The notes beneath the pieces are model-generated. The model saw nothing but the letters and a program-made list of their open reading frames with translations, ran no database searches and was not told where the DNA came from. Positions 12,906 through 15,094 of a stretch of 15,094 bases of DNA are shown here, in pieces; positions within the stretch are counted from its first letter, which is position 1; each line of letters begins with the position of its first letter. The stretch comes from Patescibacteria group bacterium (GTDB lineage Bacteria > Patescibacteriota > Patescibacteriia > UBA9934 > GWF2-40-263), in the NCBI GenBank assembly GCA_004298405.1, contig SCSL01000005.1:1-15094 (forward strand). The letters are read 5' to 3'. The position numbers and the translations under genes are program-made.

Positions 12906-14897
12906 ATGAGTCCCATCATGACGCTCGGACCCTCCCTGATCCGAGAAGAAGAGCCTGACGCCAACAAGACCATCTTCGGACGGTTCCTCCTCGCGATTCG
13001 AAACGGCCAGACTCTTGATCAGCCCATCTCGGGCGATCGGGTGGTTTGGTGTGACGAACCAGTAGAGTTGATCGCCCTATCAGGTCTGTGGGTCATCATG
13101 CACAAGCTTGCCAGCCTCTCTGGCGAGTCCATCAACACGATGGGGCATGCGCAACAGATCGCCGAGTGGGTCAACCGTCTGGTGAGTGCTGGAATCGTGT
13201 TTGTGCACGAAACTCCAGAAGCGGCTGGGGAAGCATTTCGCACCCAAGTCCTCCACCTGACGCGCCAAGCTCATACATTGGGCTATCGACCAGGGATGGA
13301 GGTTCCGGTACAGGCTTGGAGCCAGCTCTCCCGCGGGAACAAGGACGCATTCGTGCGTGCGCTGACCAAGGAGAGAGCCGACAAGCCTGGAAACCTGCTG
13401 GACTACTGGCAGGCGCCCTCCACGCTGTTCTTTGCTCCACTGGTGAAGGCGGCACGCGACCTTCGGGAGAGACTGCTCATCCTCAAGAGGGATGTTGCCA
13501 CTCGCAACTTCGTTCATGAGTCCACATACTTCAAGGTATTCGTCTCCTACGAGGCGGAGGTGGCGCTTTCAATCGCCCAGGGAGTTTTGGACTTCTTGGA
13601 CGAAATTCGTGGGGATGCAAAGTTGGTTCCCGAGTCGTTGAGGGATGCCGAGGCGGGACTGGCGGAGGTCGTGTCGACCATCGATCTCTTTCGTCGATTC
13701 CGTATCCAACCTGACCGATGGCCGGCGACCTCCTCAGACATGACTTTGGACACGGAATGGCTCACGACGCAGATGCTCCTGAGCTACACGGATAAGCCGC
13801 ATACAGCCGACTTTCTCGTCGGGGCATCTCTGTACCGTTCTGCCCTGCTGGCCCTGCAGGCTCAGGACGACCAAACGGTCGTGGAACGGGTGATCAAGCG
13901 GCTCAGCACCAGGGTCATGGGTAAGCCGCCACTTACTGCTCAAGAAGAGCAGATCCTCATCAACAAGATCAAGGATCGTCTTCACTCCCTACGCACATGG
14001 GATCCTCCGCTGATCGACGATCACGTGGTCTCCAGCATGTTGTTCGAGATTAGCGATCGGGAGTTCTACCTGGATCCGGAGACGGCTTACGAAGTCGCCG
14101 CTGGAATGCAGTTGGCGATTCTTGAACGGGTTCGCTCGTCCGGACTCGATACCAACCTCTGGCTCAAGGGAGTTGGCATGGCCATGAACTGGCCGGCGCT
14201 CACACGGGCGGAGGTGCAGGACATCATGACGGAAGCCGTCCTTCCTGACACAGTTATCCTTGATGGATTAGCTCTGCGCCAGCCGGAAGTGGGAAAGCAG
14301 GAGGCTCAAAAGCTTCTTCGTCTGCATCCGGCTCCCAGAACTCTGAACCATGCCATCAGGCTGGTATTCATCGAGCTCGACGTTGATACCATCCGTGAGA
14401 ATGTCGACATACTCGACCCAGAGATTCTTGGCGAGCACCTGGCGTTCATGCTCGACCAGGTAAGCACGACCAAGAATGGAGAGTACTTCATACCGACGCT
14501 CTGGACAGCGCTTACACGCGCTGGTCAGTCCTGGGTCGAAGGACTTTTGCGTGACCGTAACAGGCGTCCTGCCCTGTGCGATGCGATCAAGCTTGGTCTT
14601 GAGGATGAGACCATAAAATGGAATCGCCCTGCAGTTGACAAACTGCGGGAAAACATAGGAGAGAACACATTCCACAGGCTCATCCTGGGGGCGGTTGCAA
14701 GATTCCGGGACATTCTCCGGAGAAGCCCTGAGTTTGATGGAGAAACTTCCTGGGTCAATGTAATCGGGGCGGCTTCGAGTTCCGAGGTTGACCTGCGGGT
14801 TCTTGGGAAGAAGGCCACTCCTGCCGACGCCCGTCGGATCCTCAAAGCCACCCCAGAAGCCACGGCTCTTGCCTGGGCGAATGGGGAGACAGACTAG
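12906..14897 (+). CDS. Hypothetical large helical protein, 663 aa
   Basis: Not recognised. ATG 12906 is chosen because ggag at 12895-12898 sits seven bases upstream; the frame is open to 12855 but without a ribosome site. The protein is predicted mainly helical throughout, soluble, without signal peptide, zinc motif or P-loop that I can see. It has many short amphipathic helices of the type seen in solenoid or scaffold proteins, including a C-terminal part (about 480-640) with Leu/Arg-rich helices. It lies behind the J-domain operon on the same strand with the same G+C-rich composition, but a hairpin separates them, so it is probably its own transcript. Shared composition suggests shared origin. 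Confidence 0.85.
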   Translation: MSPIMTLGPSLIREEEPDANKTIFGRFLLAIRNGQTLDQPISGDRVVWCDEPVELIALSGLWVIMHKLASLSGESINTMGHAQQIAEWVNRLVSAGIVFVHETPEAAGEAFRTQVLHLTRQAHTLGYRPGMEVPVQAWSQLSRGNKDAFVRALTKERADKPGNLLDYWQAPSTLFFAPLVKAARDLRERLLILKRDVATRNFVHESTYFKVFVSYEAEVALSIAQGVLDFLDEIRGDAKLVPESLRDAEAGLAEVVSTIDLFRRFRIQPDRWPATSSDMTLDTEWLTTQMLLSYTDKPHTADFLVGASLYRSALLALQAQDDQTVVERVIKRLSTRVMGKPPLTAQEEQILINKIKDRLHSLRTWDPPLIDDHVVSSMLFEISDREFYLDPETAYEVAAGMQLAILERVRSSGLDTNLWLKGVGMAMNWPALTRAEVQDIMTEAVLPDTVILDGLALRQPEVGKQEAQKLLRLHPAPRTLNHAIRLVFIELDVDTIRENVDILDPEILGEHLAFMLDQVSTTKNGEYFIPTLWTALTRAGQSWVEGLLRDRNRRPALCDAIKLGLEDETIKWNRPAVDKLRENIGENTFHRLILGAVARFRDILRRSPEFDGETSWVNVIGAASSSEVDLRVLGKKATPADARRILKATPEATALAWANGETD

Positions 14898-14904
14898 ACC
14901 ACGC

Positions 14905-14935
14905 GCGCGAGAGAAATATCTCGCGCTTTTCTTTT
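14905..14935 (+). terminator. Intrinsic terminator after the 663-aa gene
   Basis: The stem gcgcgaga (14905-14912) pairs with tctcgcgc (14919-14926) across gaaata, followed by ttttcttttt. Confidence 0.9.
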
Positions 14936-14996
14936 TGCACAGGGGGGGGGCGCGGCGCGGTTGACGTATTTGTGATTTATACCATCCCCAATTAAC

Positions 14997-15094
14997 CTAT
15001 ACACATTGTTCAACAATCCATTGGTAGCCAACGAGCCTCTGTAATGCGTCAGAATCGTTGATGAGCTCTTGGATGGTACGTTCTATCACCTCGT
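14997..15094 (-). CDS. C-terminal fragment of a gene cut by the window edge
   Basis: The minus strand is open from the window edge (first full codon at 15092) to a TAG at 14997-14999. It encodes 31 residues, EVIERTIQELINDSDALQ and then a short tail ending VEQCV, which read like ordinary helical protein. It converges with the 663-aa gene. The family cannot be identified from this fragment, and the piece is short enough to be chance. Confidence 0.45.
   Translation of the reverse strand, partial: EVIERTIQELINDSDALQRLVGYQWIVEQCV

Noticed and set aside
1..15094. CRISPR array, insertion sequence, toxin-antitoxin pair or conjugation genes.
   Set aside because: I saw no regularly spaced repeats, no transposase, no paired small toxin-antitoxin genes, and no relaxase or coupling ATPase.

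Overview
The window looks like a piece of chromosome from an uncultivated bacterium of the Candidate Phyla Radiation (Patescibacteria type). I infer this from the coiled-coil family at the left, the large serine recombinase at a tRNA, the weak or absent Shine-Dalgarno sequences on many genes and the number of unrecognised proteins. No marker gene here fixes the taxonomy. TGA is used as a normal stop.

Region 1 (1-1295) is host flank: a coiled-coil gene closed by a 16-bp perfect-stem terminator that also works on the other strand. Region 2 (about 1296-9400) is, I propose, one integrated mobile element of about 8.1 kb. The 10 bases that form the 3' end of tRNA-Trp (9391-9400) recur at 1296-1305, directly against the host terminator. 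Removing the element would put that terminator right behind the tRNA. The element carries, left to right: two minus-strand genes (an unknown helical protein and a putative lipoprotein), a 112-nt structured inverted-repeat region, a plus-strand protein with a possible C-terminal winged helix, a small conserved-looking protein, a CHC2/TOPRIM primase with an ATPase-like C-terminal half, a zinc-ribbon protein, a second 112-nt hairpin element, and a large serine recombinase whose last codons run into the tRNA. The primase suggests self-directed DNA synthesis. The recombinase would insert and excise the element. The minus-strand pair may be cargo. No conjugation or capsid gene is visible.

Region 3 (9391-10899) is host housekeeping: tRNA-Trp(CCA) with its own promoter on the minus strand, an endonuclease/exonuclease/phosphatase-family enzyme and an iron-type superoxide dismutase.

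Region 4 (about 10950-14930) is visibly richer in G+C. It holds a tight three-gene operon (a miniature DnaJ-like protein, a 154-aa unknown and an acidic 246-aa unknown) ending in a 14-bp-stem hairpin, followed by a separately transcribed 663-aa unknown protein with its own terminator. The last 98 bases probably hold the C-terminus of a minus-strand gene cut by the window edge.
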